The position numbers and the translations under genes were made by a program. 64,000 nt of DNA from Phoebastria nigripes. Taxonomy: Eukaryota > Chordata > Aves > Procellariiformes > Diomedeidae. Below are positions 36,365 through 49,500 of this stretch, one piece after another. Below the pieces are notes generated by a model. It was not told the DNA's origin. It did no database searches and worked only from the letters and a program-made list of their open reading frames with translations. The first letter of the stretch is position 1. Each line of letters starts with the position of its first letter. The stretch covers positions 454,962 to 518,961 of the forward strand of contig JAYKAV010002596.1 of assembly GCA_035582835.1 (NCBI GenBank). The letters run 5' to 3'.

Positions 36365-36951
36365 CAACCTGTCGTGGTTTAACCCTAGCCAGCAACTAAG
36401 CACCACACAGCTGCTCACTCACTCCCCCCACGGTGGGATGGGGGAGAAAATCGGAAGGGTAAAAGTGAGAAAACTCATGGGTTGAGATAAAGACAGTTTA
36501 ATAGGGAAAGCAAAAGCCGTGCATGCAAGCAAAGCAAAACAAGGAATTCATTCACTACTTCCCATCGGCAGGCAGGTGTTCAGCCATCTCCAGGAAAGCA
36601 GGGCTCCATCACACCTAACGGTTACTTGAGAAGACAAATGCCATCACTCTGAACGTCTTCCTCTTCCTTCTTCTTCCCCCAGCTTTATATACTGAGCATG
36701 ACTTCACATGGTATGGGATACCCCGTTGGCCAGTTGGGTTAGCTGTCCTGGCTATGCTCCCTCCCAGCTTCTTGTGCACCTGGCGGAACATGGGAAGCTG
36801 AAAAGTCCTTGACTAGTGAACACTACTTAGCAACAACTAAAAACATCAGCGTGTTATCAACATTCTTCTCATACTAAATCCAAAACATAGCACTATACCA
36901 ACTACTAGGAAAAAAAATTAACTCTATCCCAGCTGAAACCAGGACACAACC
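36365..36951. repeat. 5-bp target-site duplication around the LTR (CAACC)
   Basis: CAACC occurs at 36365-36369 directly before the LTR's TG and again at 36947-36951 directly after its CA. A perfect 5-bp duplication fixes both element ends and shows that the LTR was inserted as a provirus and later reduced to one LTR, with no flanking rearrangement since. Confidence 0.92.
36370..36946 (-). mobile_element. solo LTR of an avian endogenous retrovirus, minus strand
   Basis: A 577-bp element with TG at one end and CA at the other, flanked by CAACC duplications. Read on the minus strand it begins 'tgtcctggtttcagctggg', has a TATATAAA box (plus positions 36684-36691), a CRE-like TGACTTCA (36699-36706) just upstream of it, and a polyadenylation signal ATTAAA (36497-36502). 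Together these give a U3-R-U5 order on that strand. No internal retroviral sequence flanks it, so it is a solo LTR left by recombination between two LTRs. The same family supplies the 3' LTR at 62199-62764. Five-base duplications are typical of ERVL and some ERV1 groups; I do not assign the class. Confidence 0.93.
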
Positions 36952-39900
36952 TCACTCAAACTCTCAACGTATCTAATATTTCTTGCTGTGAATGACAGAT
37001 GACCTTTTTGTCATTGCTAAAGGTGAACACTGCTTTCAGGACAAGTCTAAGGGAACACTGTTATATATGGTTATTAGTGAACAGTGGAATTCTGATTCAA
37101 AGTTTTAATTAGTAACTGCTACCAATACAAATAAACAGAATAAATTTAAACCTGCACAACGTAAAACTTTCAGGTCTTTTTCTTTAATGCCTTATACTCT
37201 GAATGGTTGTTTTACACCAATGTGACAAAATTTCAAAGTGATAGCAGGGATTTCCTGTTTAGTAGGACATCTAGTTAAAATAAAAATCACTGTGTAAGGA
37301 GCTAGACATGGAAGACTCTGGGAACATACTAGAACTGTGGGAAATGCTGTTTGAGGATGCCTGCCAGCCTATGCAAAGCACATCTAGAAGGTGATTGTTC
37401 TACTTTGTATTAAAAGCCTTCACACAAAAGCAGTCACACAAACCGTAGGAGACCTAGGTTAAATTCCTTTGCAGTGGGATTTGATTGTCATCTGCCCATT
37501 CCTGGAGAGTTCTCCAACCATCAGGTTACAGTGCTTTGGGAGACCTAAGGAAGATTCATTAAATGTTTCTTGTTAAAGATCATACACGTTGACTGGAATA
37601 AACAAACAAACAAACAACAAACAAAAATCAAAACAAAACAAAAGAACCCAACCCAAAACAAAACAAAACAAAAACATAACTGGGTTAGAGGGAGAAAGAC
37701 AGAAACTGTGTCAACTTCAGCCTGTTATTTCAGCTAGAAAAAGGGAGAGGTAGGTTCCCATTGCTAATGATTGTGTCACTGTTTTGCATAAAGTAGAAAA
37801 TCTTCAGCTAGTGAAACAGAAAGAGCTGCAATCAGTAATACTCCCTGGCCTGTAGGCTGCAATACTTTAAAGGGAGGTAAATGATACTGTTCACATTCTG
37901 TGATATACGAAACTGTTGGTTTGGATGAAATGAAAGTCAGGTTTTCTGTATTCTGTGCTATTTCCCTTCTGCTTAGAGAGGAGCTGCTATCAGCACTATG
38001 CCACAAAAACTGTGTATTTAGTATTAGAGAGCAGTAGAAATAAGTCTGTTTCCATATTTACTCATCAACATGTGATAGGTCAATCTCGTTTTCAGACACC
38101 ATAACCAATTATGCAGTGTCTAACAGCTAGTATCCAGACCTGGAGATAAGAATCTTATTGGGGTCTTTATAAATAAAGCACAATAATATCCTCGGAAAAT
38201 TGGTAGTAGACTTTCATGAGTTATTAGATATTTATTCATGAGACTTAGATATTGTACATAATATTTAGATAACTTATGCCATATTTTTTTTACTTTTTAT
38301 TTTTTCACTAATGAAGCCTGGAACTTGACTAAGCTCATATGTGAAGATGGTTTGCAGATGTCCTACTAAAAATTTCTGAAATTACTTCACTTTTATATCA
38401 GTGAGTGCAGAATTTAGTTTAACGCCTTTCACGAGAAGTACAATAATTGCCTATGAAACATAGAAAATAAAGTTTCACCAGTATTCATGCTTCTTTGCTT
38501 AATTTTAATAAGCATTTTTAATAGCGTCCTGTAAAGACACCATGCAAATATTGTGGAATTATGTTTAAAGCCTTTTATTATTTCATGTCTAAAGTTAGGT
38601 ACAACTAATATTTAAAGATGGATTTTTTTTTTTCTTCTATTCCCCCTATTTATGCTGATAAATATATCCCTAGTGTATGTGGGATTTTACAGGCAAACAT
38701 TAAAAGACAGGAAATCACTATTCAAGGTGGTCATCACTAGGGAGTGAATGAAATATATGATGTAGTAAACAAAAGATGTTGGGCACATTCATATACTTCC
38801 TTTGACAGTGGCCATGGCTAGAGTAGAAAAATGGTAACTACATGCAACAGACTGTGATGATCAAGGAAGCTTGATTTGTCATTCTCAGCTGTGCTAAATT
38901 TATGTGAAAACATATACCCTTTGGAGGAAGTGAGATGTTACTTCTGAAGCATAAGACACACTTAGGAAAGAGGAGTTTGCAAACAGCGATGTGAAGCAGA
39001 GGCAGACAACCCTACTGACCATTCTGGAACCCTGAAAGGGCAAAATAGGCAGTGGGAGAATTATTTACTTCTATTTTGTTCTACCAAGTTGCAGTGTATT
39101 TTCTTTATTTGGAAAACATTATTTGTTCTAGCTTCTATTTGCAAACCTTCTTTTGAGCTTGAAAACCTCTTTGGTCTTTCTTAAGGTATGGGTGCAGATA
39201 GCTAGCCCTGTCCCATGGCCAGACTAACAGGGTATCAAGATCAGAAATTTCTGGATCCTGCAGAAAATGTAAGGGGAAAAGTAGCTGGCCCCACCTGACC
39301 TGGGCCTAAGCTACTAAGACAAGAAAGGCTGAAACTACAGAAGTTGTGGGAGTATCAGGAGCTGAATCTAAGAAAAAGATGCCAAAAAATAGTGAAACAG
39401 GTACCGCTGGTTCATCAAAGGCTTGATGTCTAAGACCAAAATTAAAAAGCAAGGATGTAAAATCAGTAAAAGTGGAGCAAATGGAGAAAAAGTTTAATGG
39501 ATGAGAGTTATTTATCCAGGAGGAGGAAACAGGGGAAAAAAGCTGACTATAAGGTAAAGTAAAGCATGTGATTGGGGCTGTTTGGAGGTCCCTGGCCTGA
39601 CCAGTACAGCCTGGAGCAGAACAACAAACCTGTTCTGATCATAATACAGGTGTCTGACTTGATTTTGCAGTCAGGGGACCTGGAGTTTTTTCCGTAATAT
39701 TGGTGAGGGGACACCACACTTCACACTCTTTTAACGAACTCAGGGAGAAACATTTACACCACCAGCTGAAACACTCAACTGTTGATAGCTGTTTATGGAA
39801 AACAAAGGCCATCCTCCAGTCCCCTTTGTGTTGAGATAAAGTGAGCTTCTTTGCATTATTGTCTGAGCTTCATGGGCATATCACCCTTGCCCATCTCCAC

Positions 39901-40494
39901 TGAGTCTTCTTCCATTGTAGGGGTTTATTCTGTGAGGCGTTCCACCCCTAGGGGTTTAGTCAGTCAAACACAGGGCTGCCTGACAAGTACTCCTGGACAG
40001 CACCAATGAAATGATTTACGTACATTGCTATCACTTTTTCTCATTCTTGACCTTCTTTTCACCATCCTTGTCTCCTCAGACAAAAAAACCCTGCCCTTAT
40101 TTATTTTTTCACCTTCAGTCCCAGCATTGTTACATCCATACCCAGTTTGGTATTTTTGCTATCACTACGTGGGTGACAGTGGTGCACAGCATTACTGGCA
40201 CAGTTACTCCGGCAGTGGTGACCTTGAGCAAACACACTCCCAAGGGGAGCCAGTGCTGCCCCCTGCAGCGGTCTGTGAGGCTCAGCCTTTTCCTGTTACT
40301 CCCCTTACACACCCCTGAGATCTAGCTGTCCTTTAATGGCACTGTTTGTAACCCCTGGCAGCTTCTCAGACTGCTATTTGTCATGTCCAGCCATTTCTCA
40401 TGTCTTGTCCTGTAGCTTCTCACATCCCGTTCAGTTAACTTAACCTCAGTCCAGGGCCAGGTCTGCCTACAACCATGACAAACATTTAAATTGT
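36952..40494. other. non-coding stretch, no gene recognised
   Basis: AT-rich on the left, more balanced from about 39200. Overlapping frames of 97-104 codons at 40011-40325 (plus) match nothing I know. The region 39880-40490 could hide a decayed element next to the truncated LTR at 40495, but I see no retroviral motif in it. Confidence 0.55.
37598..37675. repeat. (AAAC)n / (AAAAC)n microsatellite
   Basis: A mixed tract of AAAC and AAAAC units with CCAACCC interruptions, nearly 80 bases, purine-rich on the plus strand. The mixed unit length suggests slippage within an older A-rich tract. Confidence 0.9.
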
Positions 40495-40806
40495 TGTAGT
40501 GGGTTAACCCTGGGCAGCAGCTAAGCACCCACGCAGCCACTCGCTCAGTCCCCCCCACTACCGGACTGGGGAGTGAATAGGAAGACCAAAAGCAAGAAAA
40601 TGCTATGGGTTGAGATAAAGACAGTTTAATAAATGAAGGAAAGAAGCGATGCAAAGGCAATAACTGACTCCCTCCCACAAGCAGACTGATGTTCAGCCAG
40701 TCTCTGGACAACAGCTAACTTGAAAGATACCCCCTCCTCCACTTTTTTTTTACTGCCAAGCATGACATTATATGGCCTGGAATATCTCTTTGGCAGTTTT
40801 GGGATT
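40495..40806 (-). mobile_element. truncated LTR, minus strand
   Basis: The plus-strand edge 'tgtagtgggttaaccctggg' resembles the edge of the other LTRs ('tgtcgtggtttaacc'), and the block 'gttgagataaagacagttta' with ATTAAA (plus positions 40625-40630) is shared with the LTRs at 36370 and 62199. Similarity ends near 40806, after 'gcatgacattatatgg', so the first part of U3 is missing. The promoter TATA region is worn. No duplication can be tested because one end is gone. It is a related but distinct and probably older LTR subfamily. Confidence 0.85.
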
Positions 40807-42137
40807 GAAATACTCTGACTCGTATCAGAGAACTTATAAAACATTATTATTATTTGTAATACCTTATTTTAAAACAATTCTGTTTTGAAGCTGATGGGTT
40901 CACCTATACTGTTGATAGCATAGGAAGGTCAGGTGGACTAAAGTAAAATCTCCAAACGTTCTTTAATTATTGGTATTACATCATTTTGTAGCACCTGAAA
41001 AGTTTTTAAGCTGACAACTCTTTGACATTACAGCTGCAATGAAAAAGGAAACTGAATTCCTCTGAAGTTTGCTGCCACAGCTGCTTGTCTGTGGAAGTTC
41101 TGCGCAGTATACCGTGATGCATAGACCTATGTTTAGTATGGCTCAAAGGAACATCTTTCACAACCAACATTTAGTTCTCCTGTTTGTATAAAAGACTTCC
41201 AAGAGCTCCTTTCCTCTGTAACTCACAGCCGTTATTCAGTCGCAGCTTGGACCTTTTAATATATTACAGTAATGATAGTTCTCTGAATGCATACAACTGA
41301 ATCAGGCATCTTACAGAGCACACTTCAGTGCATTAATCATAAAGAATAATAAGTTTCCATGCAGTGCTGTTTTAGAAGAAGGATATTTTGTCAAGGTTTA
41401 ATCACTTGCCACTAAAGCCTGGACTATAAATTGACAGTGCTATTCCACTGAAACATTACCGAGGTCTAAAGTACAGCCCTGTTTTATATGTTATCCTTAG
41501 AACAGTCTAATGATTTTGTACGCTTTTTGTAAAAGAGGACGATTGGACTTAAAAGGTGTCATGCTTTCTGAAACACTTAGTGTGGTAACTATTCGGATCT
41601 GTTCCTACATAACATATTTAAGAAGAAAGCAGATCAACTAGGCTGATTGGAAAAACAACAAAGGCAATGCCTCCCCTATGGTCTGATCCTCTTGTGTATT
41701 GAGCTTCATATCTGCCAGCTTAGTGATCAACATCAAATCACCATCCTTCTTGCTGTGTCAGTACTGTGGCATCAATATATGTGTAGAAAAGTGAATTGTA
41801 TTCTATTCTGGTCATATAATCATCAGGACTGTTGACTAAATTCTTACTGGACTATTTATTGTCAGGAGATACATTGAACAAAACTCAGTTTGACTTTCAG
41901 ACTCCAGTTTACACTCATCAGACAGATTTTTAAAAGGCATCAGATAGATCTACTACTTTGCACAGGTCAAATCTGAGCCTTTGCATGTGATCTTTGCTTC
42001 ACTCTATTTTGGTCACCTGTGTCACTTTCTGAGGCTGTGTGTATGGCATTCTTCAAGTGTTTTGGAAGGGATTTATTAGATTTTTGACTGACTAGGTTCA
42101 GGACTGCAGGATCACTAAAATGTCTTAATGCCATTTT
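40807..42137. other. AT-rich non-coding stretch, no gene recognised
   Basis: Only short frames (62 codons or fewer). I see no repeat, RNA gene or exon-like segment. Confidence 0.65.
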
Positions 42138-42182
42138 CCCTCCCTCCCTCCCTCCCTCCCTCCCTCCCTCTATTTATTTATT
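42138..42182. repeat. (CCCT)n then (TTTA)n microsatellite, G4-capable
   Basis: About eight CCCT units (42138-42170) run into ATTT units (to 42182). The complementary strand is (GGGA)n, which meets the four-run G-quadruplex pattern with one-base loops. Function is unknown. Confidence 0.92.
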
Positions 42183-42796
42183 TCAACGTGCACTGAACTT
42201 AGCTCAACCAAAGCTCAGAATCTAGGCCTATATTTATTGCAAGCTGAACAGATTGGTTCTGGGAATCTGTGGTGCATTCCTTCCCACCCTTCTCCTGNGC
42301 TGCTTGTTGATCTCAGAAATTCCCGTGGAATCTTGGCCTTGATGTTCTGGGTCTGGCGGTTGAGCGCTCCTTGACTGTATCAGAAACTCTGCATAGCTGA
42401 GGCTGGGAACGTACTCCCACTGCCTGGCCCAGGTGTCATCCCCTGATACCCTTATCTGGGTCTTAGCTCAAGTGAAACAATACNGAAACCTTCNGAATTT
42501 TAGTAACTACCACCTCGGACTGTGGCCAGGATGGAAATTTACAGATGACTAAAGCCAATCATCTTGCAAACCTATAGATGGTGGTCCTAAGTGAGACCCT
42601 TTGAGCTCTCCTGGACTGCAGCGGGCTGCGCCCAGCATCTGCCTCTGAGTGGAACGCCTCTCAGAGCTTGTGACCTTTCGAGTCTGCGATATTCGGAGGA
42701 CTGTCGCCGAAAGCTGACGATGGGACCTGGGCTGAACCCCCTTCACTCCTCGAAGCTCAACCCTCGCCTGTTAAGAGAAATGCCAAGACATTTTAT
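42183..42796. other. unassigned block left of an LTR-like segment
   Basis: Composition is more balanced than the surroundings, with several CpG and three Ns (42298, 42484, 42494). A 69-codon plus-strand frame ends at 42798-42800 and is not recognised. The block may be the 3' internal part or the first part of U3 of the retroviral element whose LTR end is near 43517. I see no retroviral protein motif to prove this. Confidence 0.4.
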
Positions 42797-42870
42797 GTGA
42801 ATATTTCTTCATGGAATTCGAGGGGAATTTTTAACAGATACCTTTTGTACATTTATATATAAATTTCTCT

Positions 42871-42895
42871 GTGTGTGTGTGTGTGTGTGTGTGTG
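42871..42895. repeat. (GT)n microsatellite
   Basis: Twelve and a half uninterrupted GT units inside the LTR-like segment. It is probably length-variable. Confidence 0.95.
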
Positions 42896-43072
42896 AACTA
42901 GTAGTAAGCATAATTTGTAATTAAGTCGTGATTGTAGTAGACTCTACTAACTTACTTTGTAAATGTTAAATTAGTTAATGATTAAGTGCTGCTAAAATCT
43001 TGTGATCCACCTTAACTGTGAATGAACCTTAGATTGCTGCTAAACACATATAATCCCTTATCTGTTTGTACC

Positions 43073-43301
43073 AGACATAAACCGTTAACCAAGCCTGAGA
43101 CTAGGGGTAGATGCAGCCGCACCTAGACTCCTCTCTGAGAAGGAGTTTGGAAAGCAAGGGGGTCTACCCTGAACCTCGTGACTCAATGGGAGGGTCTCCT
43201 TACCCTTTTGGTATTAGACATAAACCGTTGTCCAAGTCTGAGACTAAGATTGGATCCAGCCAGGCCTTCTCTGAACCTCGTGACTCAATGGGAGGGTCTC
43301 C
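43073..43301 (+). repeat. two diverged direct repeats inside the LTR-like segment
   Basis: Both copies start with 'agacataaaccgtt' (43073 and 43216), pass through 'ctgagacta', and end with a 31-base block that is identical in both, beginning 'ctgaacctcgtgactc' (43169-43199 and 43271-43301). The first copy is longer by about 40 bases in its middle. Duplicated U3 blocks often carry enhancer sites; no specific factor site is claimed. Confidence 0.9.
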
Positions 43302-43517
43302 CATACCCTTTTCATCCTTGGTTTCTGTACTAATCATTCTAGCACAATTAGAACATGATTTTCCTTTGTATACTTCATCCATGTAGTAAGTGATAGAGTG
43401 AACCTTGCCATTGAACTCTGTTAAGTCATGCTTTTATAAATCTCCATTAAAATCGCTTTCTGCTAATACCTTTGACGGTCATTCTTTGAGCAGCCTCTAA
43501 ATCACTCATTCGCGACA

Positions 43518-46500
43518 GGATCATTGTGAGGCAATAAATATCGGAACCCACAATGTCATTTTTGTAGTCACTTTCAGACAATGTCTATACTTTAAGTTCA
43601 GAAACTCTTAGATACAGTGAGCAACTAATCCCTGAAGCAGTTCCACTTACTTCTGAAGGGTTGTGCCAGGTATGAATTTGTTGAGCATCTTTCAAGAAAA
43701 AGCAATATTTGAAACTATCAAGGTATGCAATATAGAAAAAAATAACAGAATGGGTACTGACTAATGGAGAGCCTTATTAACATCTACTATCATCTCAGTA
43801 ATGAAAATACCATTCTATGAATTAAAAAAAAAAAAAAAGTATAAAAAAATGTATAAAAAAATATAAATCAGTGTCCTGCAATGTATTCTGATAACGTGTC
43901 ATTGAGCCAATACTAAAAACATCAGCCCATTTAACAGATTTTTTTTCTAAAGGAATTCAACAAAATATTAACTCATAACAACTTTTCTGTATTTAAGGTT
44001 ACTTTACATTTTTAATTTAAATTCTTGGTCTCTCTTTCTGGTCTCCCATTATAAAAAGAAGTAACCATAAAATNTAACCATAATGTTTAATCATAAATTA
44101 AATTAAAATATAGTTACATACCACACCTAACAGTTATTTGAAATGTTACCTCAAAAAATGACCAAGTCACATATCTACTATAGGAGAAAATAAAAAGAAA
44201 AGAAAAGAAACAGTCATAGTCCCCAAACAAGAATAAGTGACTACAAGTAGAAATTTTTCTGATTAGAGAATTTCAGATTAAGATAGAAGTAATATCAAAT
44301 AAGATACAAGGATTCTGTAGGATGCGCTTTATGTCACGTGTACAAAATTATTAATTCAGTGTATACAAAATGATAACAATTCTGGGTCTCGGTCTATTAC
44401 ACTTATTTATGTTGAGACATAACATTTCAAACTGTCTTCTCAGCCTCTTTACTCCAACAACTAATCTGGACAGAGCAAGGGCAGAGTTAGAACTTGCTTA
44501 ATCACTGCATCCAGGAGGAAACTGGACAAAAGGAAAAATGGAACCATGATTTTCCCCCTCTTCTTCCCTCAAAGTCCCATGTGGTGTTCAGTGTTGCTGA
44601 GACAGCATTTGACATTGTTCAGAGCTAGTAGCAAATTGCTAACCTCTGGGAGTAATGAGAGAACAGGGGAGAAATCATGCTTTTGTGATAGAATAATACC
44701 TTTTCTTGGCGCTTCCTGAGGCAATACAGCTATATGCTTCTTTTTAAATAGGACTACGGAGAAAGAGACATGCTACCTCAGAAGAAACGAAATGCTTGTT
44801 TTGCTCAGGCTTTTCCATTCTTCTTTCTTGGTAGCAGATAAATTTGTTAAAGCCTTCCTTAATATTTGAATAGATTTACGTAATGCACTGATGAGTGTGT
44901 TGTAAACTTCTGAATCAATTAGACTGATATTGATGGTAATAACATTGTCACTAACAGTACTATAGTACTAAACCCTAATATGATGGCAACCTGGAAGGAT
45001 AATGGTGATTATATAGCAGATAAATCAGATTTTGCTTATGATTTGCATATGACTTGCACGAAATTTGGATATGCCTCCCAGTTCATAGTTATGTCCTATT
45101 GGCATGAGAAGGGACATGCTTGCTTATGTGTTGTTGGGCAATGAAGTCCTCAGAAACAAAGTGATCAGTAAGCACTGCTTGCTAATGTCTTCAGCTTTAA
45201 ATTGTTGCAGGACACAGTGACATACCATGTCCCAACATGTTCCTTCCTATAAGTAGAAGAACTTCAGTTATTTACATCTGTGAACTACTCTCCTTACCTA
45301 TGGCTATCTGAAAGATTTCTCCTGTGGCTTTGTTTAAGCAGCACTGATTACCAGAGCATGTGATTGATTTGACTTGTCTGCCTCAGGCACATTTTATGAC
45401 ACAACAGCAAGCTCCATAGAAGTGCTCACATTCAACAAATACCTCGTGCTACCTTTCACACTCACAGCTTGGAAGTGCCACCCATTGCAGCTGCTAGTAT
45501 CTCTTAGGAGGGTCACATAACAGGCCACTGCCTTATTGCATATGGGATGAGGAAAGGAGGCCCACAATGTCTCGAGCCATTTTGGAATCTCTTTCTCAAT
45601 TTCAGTGTGTCAAGAGAAAATGAGTAGAATTTTCCATTGTATGGCAGTGTCTTTTATTCCTCTTCCCTGTCATCTCAGATATTACCTAGTGTCATGACTG
45701 TTATTTCATCTAGTCTATTCAGTATTCAAAATACTGTTGGTGAATGGGGTAAGCAGCTGTCTGTGGGACCATGATATCCCCTACATCTTGAATGGCTTGT
45801 GGTAGGCTCAGCAGACTAAGAAGGTCGCATCTATTAATAACTTATGTCTCTCATCTTCATGTCCAAGGCGGGCACTATCATACTTGGGAGCCTGGACTAT
45901 CCTAACACCTGATGATCACTGGAAAACCAGCTTCTGACATAAGCAAATTCACCGCCAGCTTCATTGTATTGAAGATGTTTGAGGCCATCCTCCCAATCTT
46001 CCCTTCCTTGCTATCTCAAAGCTCATCAGTAGAAGGAAGGGAAGAAGAGGGAAATGAGAGGACCAGGAGATGTTGCCTGGCACAAGTCTTGAAACTGTGA
46101 ACCATCTATTTGTGGTATACATACTCCTATACACTATTTGCTGCAGAAATNTTATGGCTACATTATTTAGAAAGAGTATAATTCACTCTCTGTAGAAGCC
46201 TGTCATTCAGAGATACAGTAGTAGTTGTAATAATGCTTGTTGAATTACAAATTTTCCTTCATTCCCTCTCTTGCAGGAGCCCATATATAGCAGATGGTGA
46301 ATGAAATGTCCTGTCCGAAATCCTGGGAATGCTGAGGAAAGGCACTTCCTCAAAATGTTATTCCTGAAATCGTTTCTGATGGGAGGCAGAGGAGTATGCC
46401 CCAGGTATCATCTTGCTGGAACACAGGATACCATTTTCAAGCTTGATCCCTTCAAAGATATGTGAAGAGGGCCAGACCACATGCATGATGGCCTAACCCT

Positions 46501-49500
46501 CTGCTGATATATCTGATGACCAGTAGCCATAGTGCCACACCATACAACCACAGAAGATGTAACTGCCTGAGCTAACTTCAGCCATAGACCATGAAGCAAG
46601 ACATTTCTTTGGAGTCTGCAATGCTATGATGCTCTTTGTTGTAATTGGTAGTCAGTGACAGAGGCTGCAATATATTAACTCTGAGATACTGCTTTGTTTA
46701 AGACAACCCCCCCTCCATACTGCCTCCTCTGTGAGAACAGAGCAGGGATGAGAAGAGTGCAGTTCTTCTGGCAGATACCCCCTGCCTTTAAAGGGATGGA
46801 GAATTAGGTCTTACTCACATCCTATCAATGTAGATTTCCTGGTGTTGGCCAGCATATACCTTTAAACACAGATTATGTGATTTCCCTTTTCTGTTGGCCC
46901 CATCCCCAGGCTGGCTGCTTACATAAGATATAGAATTAGTTTCATGTATATGCCTGAAGTCAGCTCAGGTGGTTGCCCTGAGCGTCTTCTGAGATCATAT
47001 GATCTCAGTGAATTCACCTGGATGGACTCAGTGTAGTAGGAAGAGTATAATTTTCTTCTGTTTTCCCTAGCTAGAATAAGAAGAAATCTGTAGCCAAACA
47101 TATTTGAATGTTACTAAGTATGGTTCAAAAAACACAAGTGATGGCAAAAGGTTTGAATCAGCTTTTAATTTAACCAGAAGAGTTCATTCATCTCTAACAG
47201 AAATCCTTTCAAGTACTGATTAATACAAAAGCCTAGGAGAGAGATAATTTTAAGAGGCAAAGTACTATAGATTCATGTAGGCAAAGAAATTTTTTTACTT
47301 CCTTTAGTGTGCTTATGACTTCAATTAATTCTAAGAACTCAAACCAAGTACCTTGCATTTGGACTTTTCCTATATTATAATGGCTCTTGAACTTTTATTT
47401 CTAATGTATGACAGAGCAGTGCTTTTAGTATGCAGTTACAGTAAATGGAGACATGCATTTAGCATTTTAAGCCTCTAGCAGGTCTTTCTTTTTACACAGC
47501 AGCTCACCAATGAATATTAATATCATGCTTGGTAATTCAGAAACACATGGTGAATTTCCTTTGTCTGTAAATGTCTGTTTAACACGTATTTAATATTCAG
47601 GCAAAGAGCTTGGATCCTATACCTACAGTTACCCTTAAAGTCTGAATGACTTATTAGCAAGGTGCAGTGGCATTTGATACCTTTACATCCATTTTTGAAG
47701 AATGTTGCAAGCTACTGCTATGAGATTTTCCATTATTTATAATCAGTGTTATACTTCAAAATGGTAAAACAGCCTGTAGCTCATACATTTATATGATTCT
47801 CCTATTGAAACCTAAAATGTATTAAAGAAAAAGAGAGTAATTTCAGTTCTTGTTTTACACTGGAATTACCAACTATTTTTCAGTATTTCTGTATGCAGTT
47901 TTAGCAACTGCACAGTTTCTGCATTTACCTTTCCTTAAATAAAAATTCCTGTATTGTAATTATATTAAATTCAGTGATAGATTGTATCAACAATTAAATA
48001 GTTCTTGAAGGCTGTGTGTCACGATTCTGTGTTTTTATATTCTTCTCTCTTGATGATTCTTGTCCTTCCTTTTTCTCTTCTTCCTTAAAATTCCAAATGA
48101 AATTAGGGGGTGATATTTTCATTTGTCCAAATTAGAACAGTCACAGAGCTATTTGGAACTACGCTTATTAAAAATTTCTTCTCCTCTATTTAAAAAATTA
48201 TTTGCAATAGTTTTGACTAGATTTGCCTTGTAGTCAAAGGCAATGGCTTTACAACTTTAAGAACACAATGGATATAGTCCCTGATCACCATCCCTAATAC
48301 AGTATCTTCACTTCAGCCTGATCCTTCTCAACTTGCACATCTTCTTTCTTCTTCTTCCTCCTCTTCTCCTTGGCCTTTCTTACAGTATCTTTCTTTCTTA
48401 CCTTATGCATCTAGCATGTAACTGAATCATATACTCATCTTCATTAAAAAAAAAAGGAAAAAAAACAGTAAGAGAAACATCATAGCAGTTCCCTTGCTGG
48501 TAACTCTTTCTGTTGTATAAATCATCCTCTGCTTTACGTTTCTGGTCCATCAGGGTGAAAAACACTGCAGAGGTAGTTAAATATTTTCCATGCTGTGTTT
48601 GTATGACCTGTTGTACCATTACTTTTCATTGTCGGATGCCTATAGGCAGTTTGGTGATGAGGTTTAGGAGGGGAGTACCACATCAAATTTGTTGTGCTGG
48701 TTTGTTTTCATTAGAGCTTACTTACCACAAACCATCATTAAATGGCTAGTCAATTTGTCAATGATACCTTTAGGTATAGATAAGGAAGAATAAGTGTGAA
48801 TCTAAGAACTTATGCTATATTTTAACTCTGAACATATCTTGTCTGTGCAACTTCCAGTTAACTTTAAAATGAGTGTGTGGTTTTGGCAGAACTATGGGAG
48901 AGGTATGGTAAGAGAGTTCATTATATTAACGATTTGTCATATTTATTGCTATTTTTAAAAATTGGTATTTTTTCTCCTGTAAACTGACTTTGTCTGCATT
49001 TTGACTATTTGTTTTTGCTCTTTGGTGCAAAATATTGCAATGAAGTAAAAAGATTTATTTTAAAAAAAAAGGGAAAAATTGTACTGTATTATCTATGATG
49101 TCTTATATTTTTTGCAAACATTCAAAATTTGAGTAAGTTTTTAAAAGGAGAGAGTTCATATGCATTCATTTGCTTTTACAAAGAACTTTTTTTCATACAT
49201 TTGAAAGAGATTGGAAACCCTGCCTTTCATTTTTAAACTTTCTGATGAATGCTCCTCCTTGAGGGATGTATTCCATCTCTTTTCCAAAATGTGTATTACA
49301 TTTTGATAAAGTTTTTAATAAGCTTTTTCTGAAACTTCCATTTAGATGAATGGCATTTAGAGTATAGAATAAGGAAAAAGGAAAAAGAAATAAGATAGAA
49401 CTGAATGTANGCTTACACAACTGTAGTTACAATTTATGGCAACAGAAATACATTGAATATGGTTTTAGCAACCTAAAAACCTCCCTCATGACAAAAATTG

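Larger units (their letters stand above)
42797..43517 (+). mobile_element. LTR-like segment of an endogenous retrovirus, plus strand
   Basis: The right end looks like an LTR: TATAAA at 43435-43440, ATTAAA at 43446-43451, a 'ctttgacggtcattcttt' stretch typical of avian U5, and a terminal 'tcattcgcgaca' ending in CA at 43517. The left end is uncertain. A short purine-rich 'tcgaggggaa' at about 42819 may be a polypurine tract just before it. Inside is a (GT)n tract and a duplicated block (43073-43199 and 43216-43301), as in duplicated U3 enhancers. No target duplication was found, so the element may be degraded or longer than drawn. Confidence 0.55.

Noticed and set aside
41594..43517. GGATC at 41594-41598 and after 43517 as target duplication of one long LTR
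   Set aside because: A five-base match over 2 kb is easily chance, the implied LTR would be very long, and the left part looks like unique AT-rich DNA.
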